A DNA stretch of 64,000 bases from Fagopyrum homotropicum. Lineage: Eukaryota; Streptophyta; Magnoliopsida; Caryophyllales; Polygonaceae. The stretch covers positions 107,652,320-107,716,319 of the forward strand of contig BSWB01000003.1 of NCBI GenBank assembly GCA_033239125.1. Direction: 5' to 3'. Of this stretch, positions 54,801-64,000 are shown piece after piece (positions within the stretch are counted from its first letter, which is position 1; each line of letters begins with the position of its first letter). Made by a program: the position numbers and the translations under genes. The notes under the pieces were generated by a model. That model saw only the letters and a program-made list of their open reading frames with translations. It searched no databases and was not told where the DNA came from.

Positions 54801-56633
54801 GTCATCTATGGAGATAGGTCCAGCTAGCGACGTTAAACCAAGCGCTTCTTGGGAGGCAACCCAAGGTATGCATCTTTTTCCCTTTTCTTTTTCTTAGGAT
54901 AGTTAGCTTGTTTGTTTTGTTTTTGCTTTGTTTTTTTTTCCTTCTCGATGCGCTCTCGGTTTGTTTTTGTGTCATGGATCGCAGGAACTAGGTATAATCT
55001 TGAAGAATTGATGGAAAAAGGCAATACAAATGTGCCTGTGGACGTTATCAAGGAACAAAAGGCAAAAAAATCGACTACCCAAAAGAAGATCGGTCGATTT
55101 AGGCTTCAGAACAGGTCGATTTTTGACAACAGAAAGAAAAATCGACCCAAAGATCGACCCCCTCAGGAAAAATCGGGCCGACGAAAAAATCGGGCGGAAA
55201 ACTCGGCCGATTTTTTGAAAAATCGGTCGATTTTTTTCCAAAAAAAAAAAAAAAAAAAATTTTTTTTTTTCCTTCGGAAATTTTTTGTTCGGCCAAAAGA
55301 CGTTCCCCTTCTTCATTCTTCGACAACGATTGGAATATCCAGAGTTCCCTATTGAGCTTATATAGACTCCCACCATCACCACTCAATGAATGATTCGCCA
55401 TCTTACATTGTGAGTATCCTTTTCTTCCTTTTCTTTTCTTCACATTGGGGACAATGTGAATTTTAAGTATGGGGTGGAGGTATTTGCAATACCATTTGCA
55501 TGTTTTATGTCTTGCATCATATGATTTGAAAATTTTGGAAAATTTTTAAAATTTTTTTAAAAAAATTTCGTGCTTCTAGGATGGATATGATCTCTATGAT
55601 GAACATTATTTTGTGGAATAGCTATGATGATTTTGATATGCTTGAATTGATTTGACATATGTGGGATTTGAATACTTTGTTAGAACTTCATGCATGTTTG
55701 ATAATTCGCTTTCATTCTAAATCATGTTGAGTGTTGAAGGTTGAAACCGCATGATAAGTTCTTACACTTCTTATTGATATGATTAAGGCACCTCGATTTT
55801 TCTTGCTTCTTTCCTTATTCATTTAGCCCCTCAATAAAATAATTGCCTTCCCTACCTATCCGGGAACTAGGAAGAGTTGAGTTTTGGCATGTTAGATGTG
55901 GGAGGGCCATGAAAGCAAATGCTTGCATTCACAAGTATAGAAAATTGTAGGTTTGGGGAAGTTAATCTTGATGATGAGTAACTCGGCACCATTCACATAG
56001 CCGGGTGTTTGTGTCTTGCCAAAGTCGGATTGAGCGATATTCCTAACGGATTATGGTATGTGCATCAAGGGTTTGAGGCATCTCGAAATTGAGAAACGCA
56101 ATCTCCTAGGCTTCGGTTTTTGTGCACCGCTGTCCATATTTCCAAAAAGTAAAGTCGAAAAAGAATTTTGTGTTCAAAAGGGAGAGCAAAGCTCTCAATG
56201 GTGGTTAGTTCAAATAGTAAAAAGAAAAAGAGTTTGTGTTATTCCTTTTCCCGGATTCATGCACCACATACTTTATAAGTTTCTCTCCTTTCCGCATTCT
56301 TGACCTTACTTGAAAGTCCTTAAGATCATTGGAATGTGTTTGGCTTTGTGGTCTAAATTGGATTCTTCATGATTGATTTTGATATATTGCAAGTTATGAT
56401 GCATGTTATGATTTTCTTACAAAGTATGATTATCCTTTCCATGCTATATTTCCTTTCGACCATATGATGATTATCATTAGTTATGAAACAACTATTTGAG
56501 GGTGATCTATGAATAGAAGCACAACCAAAATATTGTGGTTTTTCTTTATTTTTGCATATTCATAATCCATATCACTTTTATTTTAAGTTTGAACCTTGCT
56601 TGGGGACAAGCAAGAGGCAAGTATGGGGTATTT
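54801..56633 (+). other. 3' UTR of element D
   Basis: AGGCAA-loop hairpin at 54848-54865 (CTTGGG/CCCAAG), an enlarged run of AATCGG cassettes at 55068-55236, a poly-A/poly-T stretch at 55238-55272, the CACATTG hairpin at 55441-55458 with TAAGTATGGGGTGG (55464-55477), conserved AT-rich UTR, and the polypurine tract (56620-56633). The frames at 54912-55355 and 54972-55382 run through the cassettes and poly-A and are not credited. Confidence 0.75.
55068..55236. repeat. Expanded cluster of AATCGG half-sites and palindromes in D
   Basis: At least nine AATCGG/CGATTT words in 170 bp, including GATCGGTCGATTT, AACTCGGCCGATTTTTT and AAAAATCGGTCGATTTTTTT. Confidence 0.8.
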
Positions 56634-58242
56634 TGATGACATGAATTATGACCTATTTTTAGGCATGTATTTATATAGATTTTCCCTTTATTTTGCATGC
56701 ATAGACATACATTCATGGCATTTATGGTTATATTCACCTACTTTGCAAGAATAGAGGTCTACACAGAGTTTTATTGCGTTTGTAGGTAATTTGGCGAATT
56801 ATGGAGCGAAATAGCATATTTAAGGATTAAGCCTTGAAGCGGGACAAAAAGGAGCATAAAAGGAATTTAGGACGCGCCAAAGTATCTTCTAATACCATCT
56901 GACGCGGCCCAAAGTATTTTCTGATACCATCTGACGCGACCCAAAGTATTTTCTGATACCTTCGGACGCGGCCCAAAGTATTCTCTGATACCGTCTGACG
57001 CGCCAAAGTATTTTCTGATACCTTATGACACGGCCCAGAGTATCTTCTGATACCAGCGCACTCGACTTCTTTTCAGCCCAGATTTCTAGGGTTTTACCTT
57101 TAAACCCTAGATTTATCCCTACATATATTGGATAGCCTTCAACATTGAAGGACGAACGTTGATAGCCCCAGGATTTGGATCCCCAAAGAGAGGGAGGCTT
57201 GAAGATTTTATTGTGTACAGGGAAGATTCGGAGAAGGAGGCATTTTGGAGATTGTGTACTTCGAGATTATCTTAGGTTTACCTTTGGAGACGGATTGACA
57301 CTCCGTTCTTCACTGTTCCTTAAGATTATTGTGAGGATTTCTATTCCTTTTTCTGCATTTATTCAATACAAACATTTGTTATTGGATTTGAGATTGGTTA
57401 TTTGATAGTCATTGAGTTTTTGAGGTTTTCCTCCATTTTCTCTTTAAACTTGATTATTGAATTGATGATGATGGTTATTGGCTAAAACCCTTTAGCAATT
57501 CTAAGGTGAAGGGTTGATAGTTGTGGCTTGGATAATGATAGATCGATCGTAAATTGATTGGACCCTGAGAGTGCGAGAAATATCGTCGACACCCTAAATC
57601 ACGGCCTGTTCTTAGGTTTCCACGGCCGTGATTCTTAAGATCTACCCGTGATTTACCTCAGTTTACGAACTTTGCTTTTACTTTGAATCAAGGTTAAAGA
57701 TTAGCTTTAATCTAGTCTAGGTTTGCCCTTTTCTAGGTAGTAGTGAAGCCTCAACAACCTCTACTTCGATTTCGAGTGTCGCAACCTTAATCGGTTTAGT
57801 TAGTTTTGATCCTTGGGTTACAAGTTTGGGTATTTGAGATCAATTCTTGCCTTTAGATCGTTTCTATATTGCAGCCTCAACAACCTTTATAGAGAGAGTC
57901 TTTGGGTTAGACATATAGGGTTTTGGAACTTCGCCGTACATTACCTTACCTTAGTATACCTTTGCAAACCTCAACTCTGTCCTTATATCTATAGTATATC
58001 TTGAACCGATTGCCACAATTTGACATCCGGATCTTTAGGGTTGCTGTTTTCCCCAATATTTGCAAAAGCTTCTATTTTCATTGCTCGATAATTTGTGAAC
58101 TGAATTTGATCCCCCAAATCCCTGAGTTCGATACTCTGGAATACTTGCTTAACTACGCCGATCCGTACACTGCGGGTTCGCTTGCTTTTATTCTAGTTTT
58201 ATAAATTTAAAACTTGATTGCACGCACGTTTTTGGGCGAACA
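56634..58242 (+). repeat. 3' LTR of element D (E-like after the first ~515 bp)
   Basis: 1609 bp. It matches the 5' LTR up to about 57150, then is unrelated to it and instead closely follows the 3' LTR of E: CCACGGCCGTGA cassette at 57596-57660, GTGTCGCAACCTTAATCGG, ending TTTTTGGGCGAACA. Confidence 0.92.
57596..57660. repeat. Palindrome cassette in D 3' LTR (CCACGG type)
   Basis: AAATCACGGCCTGTTCTT, then TCCACGGCCGTGATT, then CCCGTGATTTACC. Same spacing and same trailing CTGTTCTT as the AATCGG-type cassette in the 5' LTR (52808-52880). Confidence 0.82.
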
Positions 58243-58247
58243 GGAGT

Positions 58248-58847
58248 CTCGGTCCTAGGGAAGAGACACTCAGAAAGTACTCTATGGGCTATCTTCAAGG
58301 CTAAGTGATAGATAAGCTTAGCCTTGGTATCAACTGGTTGCCAGCGGTCCTCGTTGGCATAGATCATAGCAATGTCCTCCCAGAAATCCTTAGCGTATAC
58401 ACCGCTACGAAAACGACCATTGAAGGTCTCTTGGAACCCAAAGAAGGCTCCGAACTCTAAGATCGAGAACTTGTAGTTCTCCTCCATCAGCCGAAAGGAA
58501 ACTGTCCTATCCAAATGACTATGCTCAAAAGAGATCACAGACTCTCTAGTAATCTCCTCATTTGCGTCTTCCCTAATAGCGGAAAAGACGATCAAGCCTG
58601 CTCTATCTAGCAACCAAGTAAGGTCATACACCACATTCAGTGGCTCTAACTCCTCAAGAAGCAAATAACGTGGTCCTATGACCGGCCTCTTCGCGATCCT
58701 TTCTAAAGCATCGAGGTTATCCTCATGGATTTTTGGAATTCTAGAAGGGTGGGGTGATGGTGGTTCACTAGGAGGTACCTGAGAGGAGGAGGAAGCATCA
58801 CCTTTCCTCTTCTTACTTCTAGTAGACATTCTCCTAATCAAATCCAT
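58248..58847 (-). pseudogene. Third ORF of element E, N-terminal part
   Basis: About 200 codons from 58847: basic start 'MDLIRRMSTRSKKRKGD', a serine/proline-rich linker, 'IAKRPVIGPRYLLLEELEPLNVVYDLTWLLDRAGL', 'FRLMEENYKFSILEFGAFFGFQETF', 'LIYHLALKIAHRVLSECLFPRTETP', then the D insertion. It continues at 51834. It is homologous in order to the third ORF of C. The basic start looks like a nuclear-localisation type run rather than a signal peptide. The family is uncharacterised as far as I can tell. Confidence 0.75.
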
Positions 58848-59659
58848 TTTAGTCCCAAAATTACGGCTTGTTATTCAACTCCACGGCCGTGGTTTACCCA
58901 AAGACCATGGTTCGGCTCTGAATTTCTCAAAATGCAATCAATCAACACCAAATTCACCAGACAACAACCCTAGACTAATTCCAATCCAATTCCAACCAGT
59001 TCTCCTAAAAATTCGTGCAAAAATTTATCCAAATCGACAAGGTAAAGAAAGAGAGAAAAACCTAGGTTTTGGATTTTGAAAATCCAAATTCCGTCTTCTC
59101 TAGTGATTGTCCACTCGATTTGTTGATTGGATCTTGTAGATGGTTGAATTTGCTTCACTTTGGGCTCAAGAATCGTTCGAAACGATTAACGAACAAGGAT
59201 TTGAGAGAGGGAGACGATTTACGGCTGTTTCGGTCGTGGAAGAGAAGGGTTAGGGGCGTTTTTGTGAAGGAAGGTGGTTTATATAGTGTCCGTAAAAATT
59301 TTTGAAAATCACGGTCACTCGGGGGTTTCCACGGCCGTGGAAATGAACGGAACCGTGGTTTTGGTGATTTTTCTCAGGCTTTTGCAAATTACGGTCTCAG
59401 TGGGTTCGACGACCGTGATTTAGGGCGTGGAACTCTCTGTAATGTGCCAAAGTCCAAGTTTCGTCAATTTCCTTCAACTTTTCCTTCTCCCTTTCTTGTT
59501 TCATTGCTCCTACAGCCAAAAACACGAACATACCGGAAGGTATCGAAGGCAAAACAAAACAAAAACGTCTAAGCTAGTCTAATCTATGAATGAAAAACAA
59601 AAACATAAGTGCAATACCTTGGGTTGCCTCACAAGAAGCGCTTGTTTAAGGTCCGTAGC
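58848..59659 (-). other. Spacer between integrase and third ORF of E
   Basis: CCACGGCCGTGG-type cassettes at 58855-58915 and 59300-59430. AGGCAA-loop hairpin at 59618-59635 (minus strand CTTGTG/CCCAAG, one mismatch), followed on the minus strand by GGTATTGC. No gene. Confidence 0.72.
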
Positions 59660-60530
59660 TAGACCGTACTTGCACTTATTCGAGTGCGGTAGGCGCGAAC
59701 TCTTCATCTTGGAGTTCCGGTGAGTACTTCTTGAGTCGTTGACCGTTTACCTTGAAGCTTCCGCCCTTTTCACCCCATACTTCAACTGCACCATGGGGAA
59801 AAACACGTTTGATTAGATAAGGTCCGTCCAACGAGATTTAAGCTTACCTGGGAAGAGAAGAAGTCTTGAATTGAAGAGGAGAACTTGATCTCCTTCTTTG
59901 AGGTCTTTTGGAATGATATGCTTATCATGCCAACGCTTCGCTCTTTCTTTATAGATCTTGGCGTTTTCGTAGGCGTTTAAGCGAAGTTCTTCAAGCTCGT
60001 TAAGGTCCAAGAGGCGCTTCTCGCCTGCCTCCTTCATGCTGAAGTTCAACCACTTTATTGCCCAATACGCCTTATGTTCCAGCTCTACCAGCAAGTGACA
60101 AGATTTCCCATACACAAGGTTGTATAATGTCGTTCCTATGGGAGTCTTATATGCAGTCCGGTATGCCCACAATGCATTATCTAGCTTCAAAGACCAATCC
60201 TTCCTTGTCCTTGAAACCGTCTTCTCTAAGATTCCTTTAATCTCCCGGTTTGAAATCTCCACTTGTCCAGTTGTTTGTGGATGGTAAGGGGTGACGATCT
60301 TGTGAGTCACCCCATACTTAGCTAGTAGAGCTTCGAATCGTCGGGCAATGAAGTGAGAGCCTCCATCACTAATGATAGTTCGTGGTATCCCAAATCATGG
60401 GAAAATGGTCTTGTTAAAGAACTTAACCACAACCATGGCATCATTAGTAGGAGAGGCAATTGCTTCAACCCATCTCGAAACATAATCTACAACTTGAAGT
60501 ATGTATTGGTTTCCACAAGATGATGGGAAA
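59660..60530 (-). pseudogene. pol: Integrase core and C-terminus of element E
   Basis: Between 60530 and 60311 the second-D region is read with stops ('IISDGG', 'FIARRFEALLAKYG'). 60310-59813 carries 'YHPQTTGQVEISNREIKGILEKTVSRTRKDWSLKLDNALWAYRTAYKTPIGTT' with the catalytic E, and 'LLFNSRLLLFPGKLKSRWTD', where the frame shifts. The last block, to about 59700, is in another frame. Confidence 0.88.
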
Positions 60531-60532
60531 GG

Positions 60533-61405
60533 TCACATAAAGTCTACTCCCCAAACGTCAAAGATCTCTACCTCTTGATTGTTGTTAAGAGGCATCTCGT
60601 TCCTCCTAGCGATATTTCCTGTTCTTTGACAAGCATCGCAGCAGGAAACAAAGGTTTGCACATTTTTAAATAAAGTAGGCCAAAAGAATCCAGATTGCAA
60701 TACCTTAGCGCTATTCTTGTTCGAGGTAGCGTGTCGTCCACAAGGTCGTGAATGACAATGACGGATGACGCTTTGCATCTCGTCTTCCGGCACACATCGT
60801 CGAATGATGCCGTCAGGACCTCTCTTAAAGAGGAGAGGTTCATTCCAAAAGTATTCCCGAACATCCTTAAATAACTTCTTTCTTTGTACATAGGATAATC
60901 CGGGTGGTAATTCGTGGCAAACCAAATAGTTAACAAAATCAGCAAACCATGGTTCATTACCTTTAGTGATCTTGTCGATGCACTCCTCTATGATATGTAA
61001 ATGCTCGTCCGGAAAGGAGTCATCTATGGGTAGATTGTTGTCCTCTAGATGTGGTAGACAACTCAAATGATCCGCAACAGAATTTTCCGAACCCTTCTTG
61101 TCACGGATCTCTAGATCGAATTCTTGTAGGAGAAGAATCCATCTAATTAGCCTTGGTTTCACATCCTTCTTTGCAAGTAGATACCGGATCGCAACATGAT
61201 CCGTGTATACAATCACCTTTGCACCTACAAGATAAGAATGAAACTTTTCAAATGCATATACAATTGCTAGAAATTCTTTTTCGGTAGTGGCGTAGTTGAG
61301 CTGCGCTTCATCCAGCGTCTTGCTAGCGTAGTAGATAGCGGGGGTTCGTCCTTCCTTCTTTTGCCCAAGCACAGCTCCTATAGCTACGTCACTTGCATCA
61401 CACAT
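60533..61405 (-). pseudogene. pol: RNase H and integrase N-terminus of element E
   Basis: RNase H: 'MCDASDVAIGAVLGQ', 'YYASKTLDEAQLNYATTEKEFLAIVYAFEKFHSYLVGAKVIVYTDHVAIRYLL'. Then 'SVADHLSCLPHLEDNNLPIDDSFPDEHLHIIEECI' and integrase zinc-binding residues ('CHSRPCGRHATSNKNS': the usual cysteine is replaced by serine; 'SCCDACQRTG') up to 'VWGVDFM', where a Gly codon has become TGA. RNase H and integrase are still joined in one frame, unlike in A. Confidence 0.9.
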
Positions 61406-61492
61406 AACCTCGAATGGAAGATTCCAATCCGGAGGTTGGATGATCGGGGCTGAGATTAGAGCTTCCCGAATCTTATTAAACGCATCTAAACA

Positions 61493-62146
61493 TTACTGAG
61501 AAAAATCAAAAACTGCATCCTTCATCAATAGATTAGTAAGCGGCTTTGATATCTTAGAGAAATCCTTTATAAAGCGTCTATAAAATCCAGCATGTCTTAA
61601 AAAACTTCTTATCCCTTTCACCGAAGATGGAGGAGGGAGCTTTTCTATAGTCTCTATCTTAGCCTTATCTACTTCAATCCCCCTACTAGAGATCAAATGT
61701 TCTAATACAATGCCTTCTTTCACCATAAATTGACACTTCTCCCAATTAAGAACTAGGTTAGTGTCTTCACACCTTTGTAGCACAAGAGCAAGGTTAGAAA
61801 GACAATTATTGAAAGAGGAACCATAAATAGAAAAATCATCCATGAAAACCTCCATGATTTCCTCTATATACTCCGAGAAGATAGCCATCATGCACCTTTG
61901 AAAGGTGGCTGGAGCGTTGCAAACCCCAAACGGCATTCTCCTATAAGCAAACGTACCCCACGGGCACGTGAATATGGTCTTCTCCTGATCGTCCGGATGT
62001 ATCGGGATCTGAAAGAAACCACTATAACCGTCAAGATAACAAAAATGTGAATGTTGTGCTAGCCTCTCAAGCATTTGGTCGATGAATGGTAGTGGGAAGT
62101 GATCCTTCCTCATTGCGTTGTTTAGCTTGCGGTACTCTATGCACAT
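61493..62146 (-). pseudogene. pol: Reverse transcriptase core of element E
   Basis: 'CIEYRKLNNAMRKDHFPLPFIDQMLERLAQ', 'RRMPFGVCNAPATFQRCMMAIF', 'EVFMDDFSIYGSSF', 'IRSFLRHAGFYRRFIKDFSKI'. It is preceded by a TGA in place of the Trp of 'TGWRMC', exactly the lesion seen in A at 10970. It is followed by a TAA near 61490. 'CIDYRKL' reads 'CIEYRKL' here. Confidence 0.92.
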
Positions 62147-62149
62147 CCT

Positions 62150-62881
62150 TCATCCCGTTACGGTTCGTGTAGGAATGAGTTCGCTGTTCATGTTGGTAAT
62201 GAACGTCATTCCTCCTTTCTTTAGGACACCTTGTACGGGACTCACCCACTTGCTATCGGAGATAGGGTAGATGATACCTGCATCAAGTAGTTTAAGAATT
62301 TCCTTCTTGACAACCTCTTTCATGGTCGTATTTAACCGCCTTTGAGGTTGTCGCGAAGTTCTAAAATCTTTTTCCATTAGAATCTTATGCATGCATAGTG
62401 AAGGCTTGATTCTTACTAGATCCTCTATAGTGTAACCTAAGGCTTTCCTATGTTTCTTAAGAACAACCATAAGCTTACTATGTTCATCTATACTTAGATC
62501 AGAACTAAAAATTACCGGAAAGGTAAAATTAGGTCCTAGAAATGCATACCTTAGATGTGCGGGGAGTGGCTTCAATTCCATCACTATAGGACTCTCTAAT
62601 GGCTCTTGAGGAGTGTCCAATGATTCCTTAGAAGCTTCTAAAGGTATAGAAGTTGTTGGAGAAGAATCAAGATAAGTGGTAGAAAGAACACAATTGTCTT
62701 CAGATTCACCCAAAATTACGGCTCCCCTGTTTCCTCCACGGCCGTGGTTTTGGGCGTGGAAATCAATTACGGTGCCTCTGCTTGTTCCACGGCCGTGGTT
62801 TTGACCGTGTATCTTACTAGAGTCCTCTAAATAGCTGATTACGGTCATGTTGGTGGAAACCACGGCCGTGGAATAGCACAA
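62150..62881 (-). pseudogene. pol: Protease-RT linker and RT N-terminus of element E
   Basis: The linker (62881-62690) carries three CCACGGCCGTGG palindromes in frame: the 'QNHGRG' repeats of the translation are the cassettes themselves. It is followed by 'MELKPLPAHLRYAFLGPNFTFPVIFSSDLS', 'HRKALGYTIEDLVRIKPSLCMHKILMEKD' and 'SDSKWVSPVQGVLKKGGMTFI', ending at the TGA near 62147. Confidence 0.88.
62700..62870. repeat. CCACGGCCGTGG cassettes inside the E protease-RT linker
   Basis: Plus strand: AATTACGGCT, TTCCACGGCCGTGGTTTTG, GGGCGTGGAAAT, then AATTACGGTG, TTCCACGGCCGTGGTTTTG, GACCGTG, then ATTACGGTC, AACCACGGCCGTGGAAT. Three successive cassettes. Confidence 0.82.
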
Positions 62882-62951
62882 CTGGCCGAAAATTCCTCAA
62901 GTTCTCTGACCCATCGTAGAGTTTCTCAAATTCTTCTTCATACACTTCCTT

Positions 62952-63908
62952 TTACTTCTCGAAAGCTTCAATTTCCTCATTGCGTTCCTCTTCTTCCCCT
63001 ATGTTCATAATGCTCATAGTGATCACCTTTTGCAAGGGATCTTTGAAGAGAATCGAACTTACTTCTTGTCTAGATAGCTCTTCGTCATGGATGTCGAATA
63101 TGTCCTCTTCAAGAGCTGGTTCTTTCACAAAAGTGGAAAGAACGAACTCTACCTTCTCCTCTCCTATGTCGAAGGCGAGTCTAGCATTCTTGCAATCAAC
63201 CATACAACTGGAAGTTGCAAGAAACGGTCTTCCGAGTACGATCGGGACAGAACTATCTGCAGGATTGTCAAGCACAACAAAATCTATAGGAACATAGAAC
63301 TTACCTAGCTTGAACGGGACGTCTTCAACTATACCGACGGGATGAGTTATGGATCGATCCGCCATGTATAACATCATCTTTATCGGTTTAGGTTCACCTA
63401 AACCGATTTTCCTACATAAGGCAAGCGGAATGATGCTAACGCTTGCTCCTAAATCACATAATGCATCATACGTGACATCTCCCACTCCTATGGGATCACA
63501 AAATGACCCCGGATCCTTCAGCTTTGGGGGCATCTTTTCCTTCATTGTCTTAATGAGATCCGACGAATCCAAACTCATTTTGACTTCTCCAAAATCTTCT
63601 AATTCCCTCTTGTTAGAGAGGATCTCCTTTAAGAACTTTCCATAAGCTGGCATACCTACAATTGCATCAATGAAAGGTATATTAATATGCAGTTTGCTCA
63701 TGAGTTCAATAAACTTACCGAATTGCTTGTCTAGACGCGCTCTTGCTCTATATTGTGTGAATGGTAGGGGAGGTTTGTAAGCTGGTGGAGGAATGTAGAC
63801 GTCTTCCTTCTCCTTCCCCTTCTCTTTCTCTTTCTCGACGGGGACTTCCACAAACTTAGGCTGCGGGTCGGTGGTTGTTGCTCCGCTCCTAGTTGTGATA
63901 GCCATCAC
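62952..63908 (-). pseudogene. pol: gag end and protease of element E
   Basis: Open for 318 codons: 'MMAITTRSGATTTDPQ', a charged 'EKEKEKGKEKEDVY', 'FTQYRARARLDKQFGKFIELMSKLHINIPFIDAIVGMPAYGKFLKEIL', retropepsin 'CDLGASVSIIPLALCRKIGLGEP', 'PVPIVLGRPFLATSSCMVDCKNA', then an acidic linker ending near 62952. No frame break within the protease, which makes it the best-preserved protease of the window. The frame continues upstream into gag beyond 63909. Confidence 0.9.
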
Positions 63909-64000
63909 CCTTCCTTTCGGGTTATCCTCCGTCTTTCCTGGAAGTTTTCCTTGATTTCTAGGAACTTCCTCAACAATGCTAAATATTTGGTTTTCTAAAA
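63909..64000 (-). pseudogene. gag: gag C-terminal fragment of element E
   Basis: Minus-strand translation gives the 'GNQGKLPGKTEDNPKGRV'-like stretch that ends gag in these elements. The rest is outside the window. Confidence 0.7.

Larger units (their letters stand above)
51835..58242 (+). mobile_element. Element D: non-autonomous Athila derivative with unlike LTRs
   Basis: 6.4 kb, 5-bp duplication GGAGT at 51830-51834 and 58243-58247, TGATGACATG...GCGAACA termini, primer site 53533-53550, one ORF (53652-54800), and 3' UTR with hairpins, cassettes and polypurine tract. It lacks gag, protease, RT and RNase H in recognisable form, so it must have moved with proteins from another element. It lies inside the third ORF of E. 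Confidence 0.92.
50355..64000 (-). mobile_element. Element E: Athila-type retrotransposon with a third ORF, minus strand, runs off the right edge
   Basis: From right to left: end of gag (63909-64000), protease, RT, RNase H, integrase, spacer with cassettes, third ORF split by D, truncated 3' LTR. The 5' LTR, primer site and most of gag lie beyond the window. The cassettes are all of the CCACGGCCGTGG type. The pol frame has stops at about 62147, 61490 and 60534. Confidence 0.9.

Noticed and set aside
54912..55382. Overlapping frames with poly-Lys/poly-Phe in the 3' UTR of D
   Set aside because: They run through the AATCGG cluster and the poly-A/poly-T stretch.

Overview
The window is plant nuclear DNA, most likely from a eudicot, and consists almost entirely of nested transposable elements, as in pericentromeric heterochromatin. 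I see no host protein gene, tRNA, rRNA or CRISPR array. The main occupants are Ty3/gypsy LTR retrotransposons of the Athila type. The family evidence is the 'GRPFLATSGCLVDCKNG' protease stretch, the 'FMDDF' reverse transcriptase (RT) motif, the HHCC integrase, the lack of a CCHC gag knuckle, and a primer-binding site TGGCGCCGTTGCCGGGGA. I name the elements A to E.

Layout. 1-936: minus-strand L1-type LINE fragment cut by element B. B (minus) runs 937-34443: 3' LTR 937-2674, 3' UTR, integrase, then a break by element A, then RNase H, RT, protease and gag at 25095-29275, a break by a 3.85-kb hAT-like transposon (29276-33126, 8-bp target-site duplication or TSD), the gag N-terminus, primer site and a truncated 5' LTR. 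A (plus) is 5709-25094 with two 1836-bp LTRs. Its last 2.67 kb of internal sequence (end of RNase H, integrase, most of the 3' UTR) is present four times head to tail. C (minus) is 34442-49115 and carries a third ORF downstream of integrase. It is split by a 3.3-kb solo LTR of another gypsy lineage (41575-44895, TSD CTTCA), which holds a PIF/Harbinger-like insertion (42519-43504). 49116-50354 is an older LTR remnant holding a 379-bp hAT MITE. E (minus) starts at 50355 with a truncated 3' LTR and runs off the right edge. It is split inside its third ORF by D (plus, 51835-58242, TSD GGAGT), a short non-autonomous element whose single ORF ends in a degenerate integrase remnant.

How it fits together. 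Inferred order: LINE before B, B before A and the hAT; C before the solo LTR before the Harbinger insertion; E before D. Every Athila polyprotein here is broken by stops or frameshifts. The only long intact frames are integrase copy 4 of A and the D ORF.

Most unusual signals. (1) A tripartite palindromic cassette (half-site, full palindrome, inverted half-site, about 25 bp apart) recurs in the LTRs, inside the protease-RT coding linker, and after integrase. It has two interchangeable arm types around one CGGCCG core (AATCGGCCGATT or CCACGGCCGTGG). (2) The fourfold integrase/3' UTR array in A. (3) D has two different LTRs, one C-like and one E-like downstream of the first ~515 bp, inside a single perfect TSD. 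(4) Two small hairpins downstream of integrase are conserved across families, one with paired stem changes.
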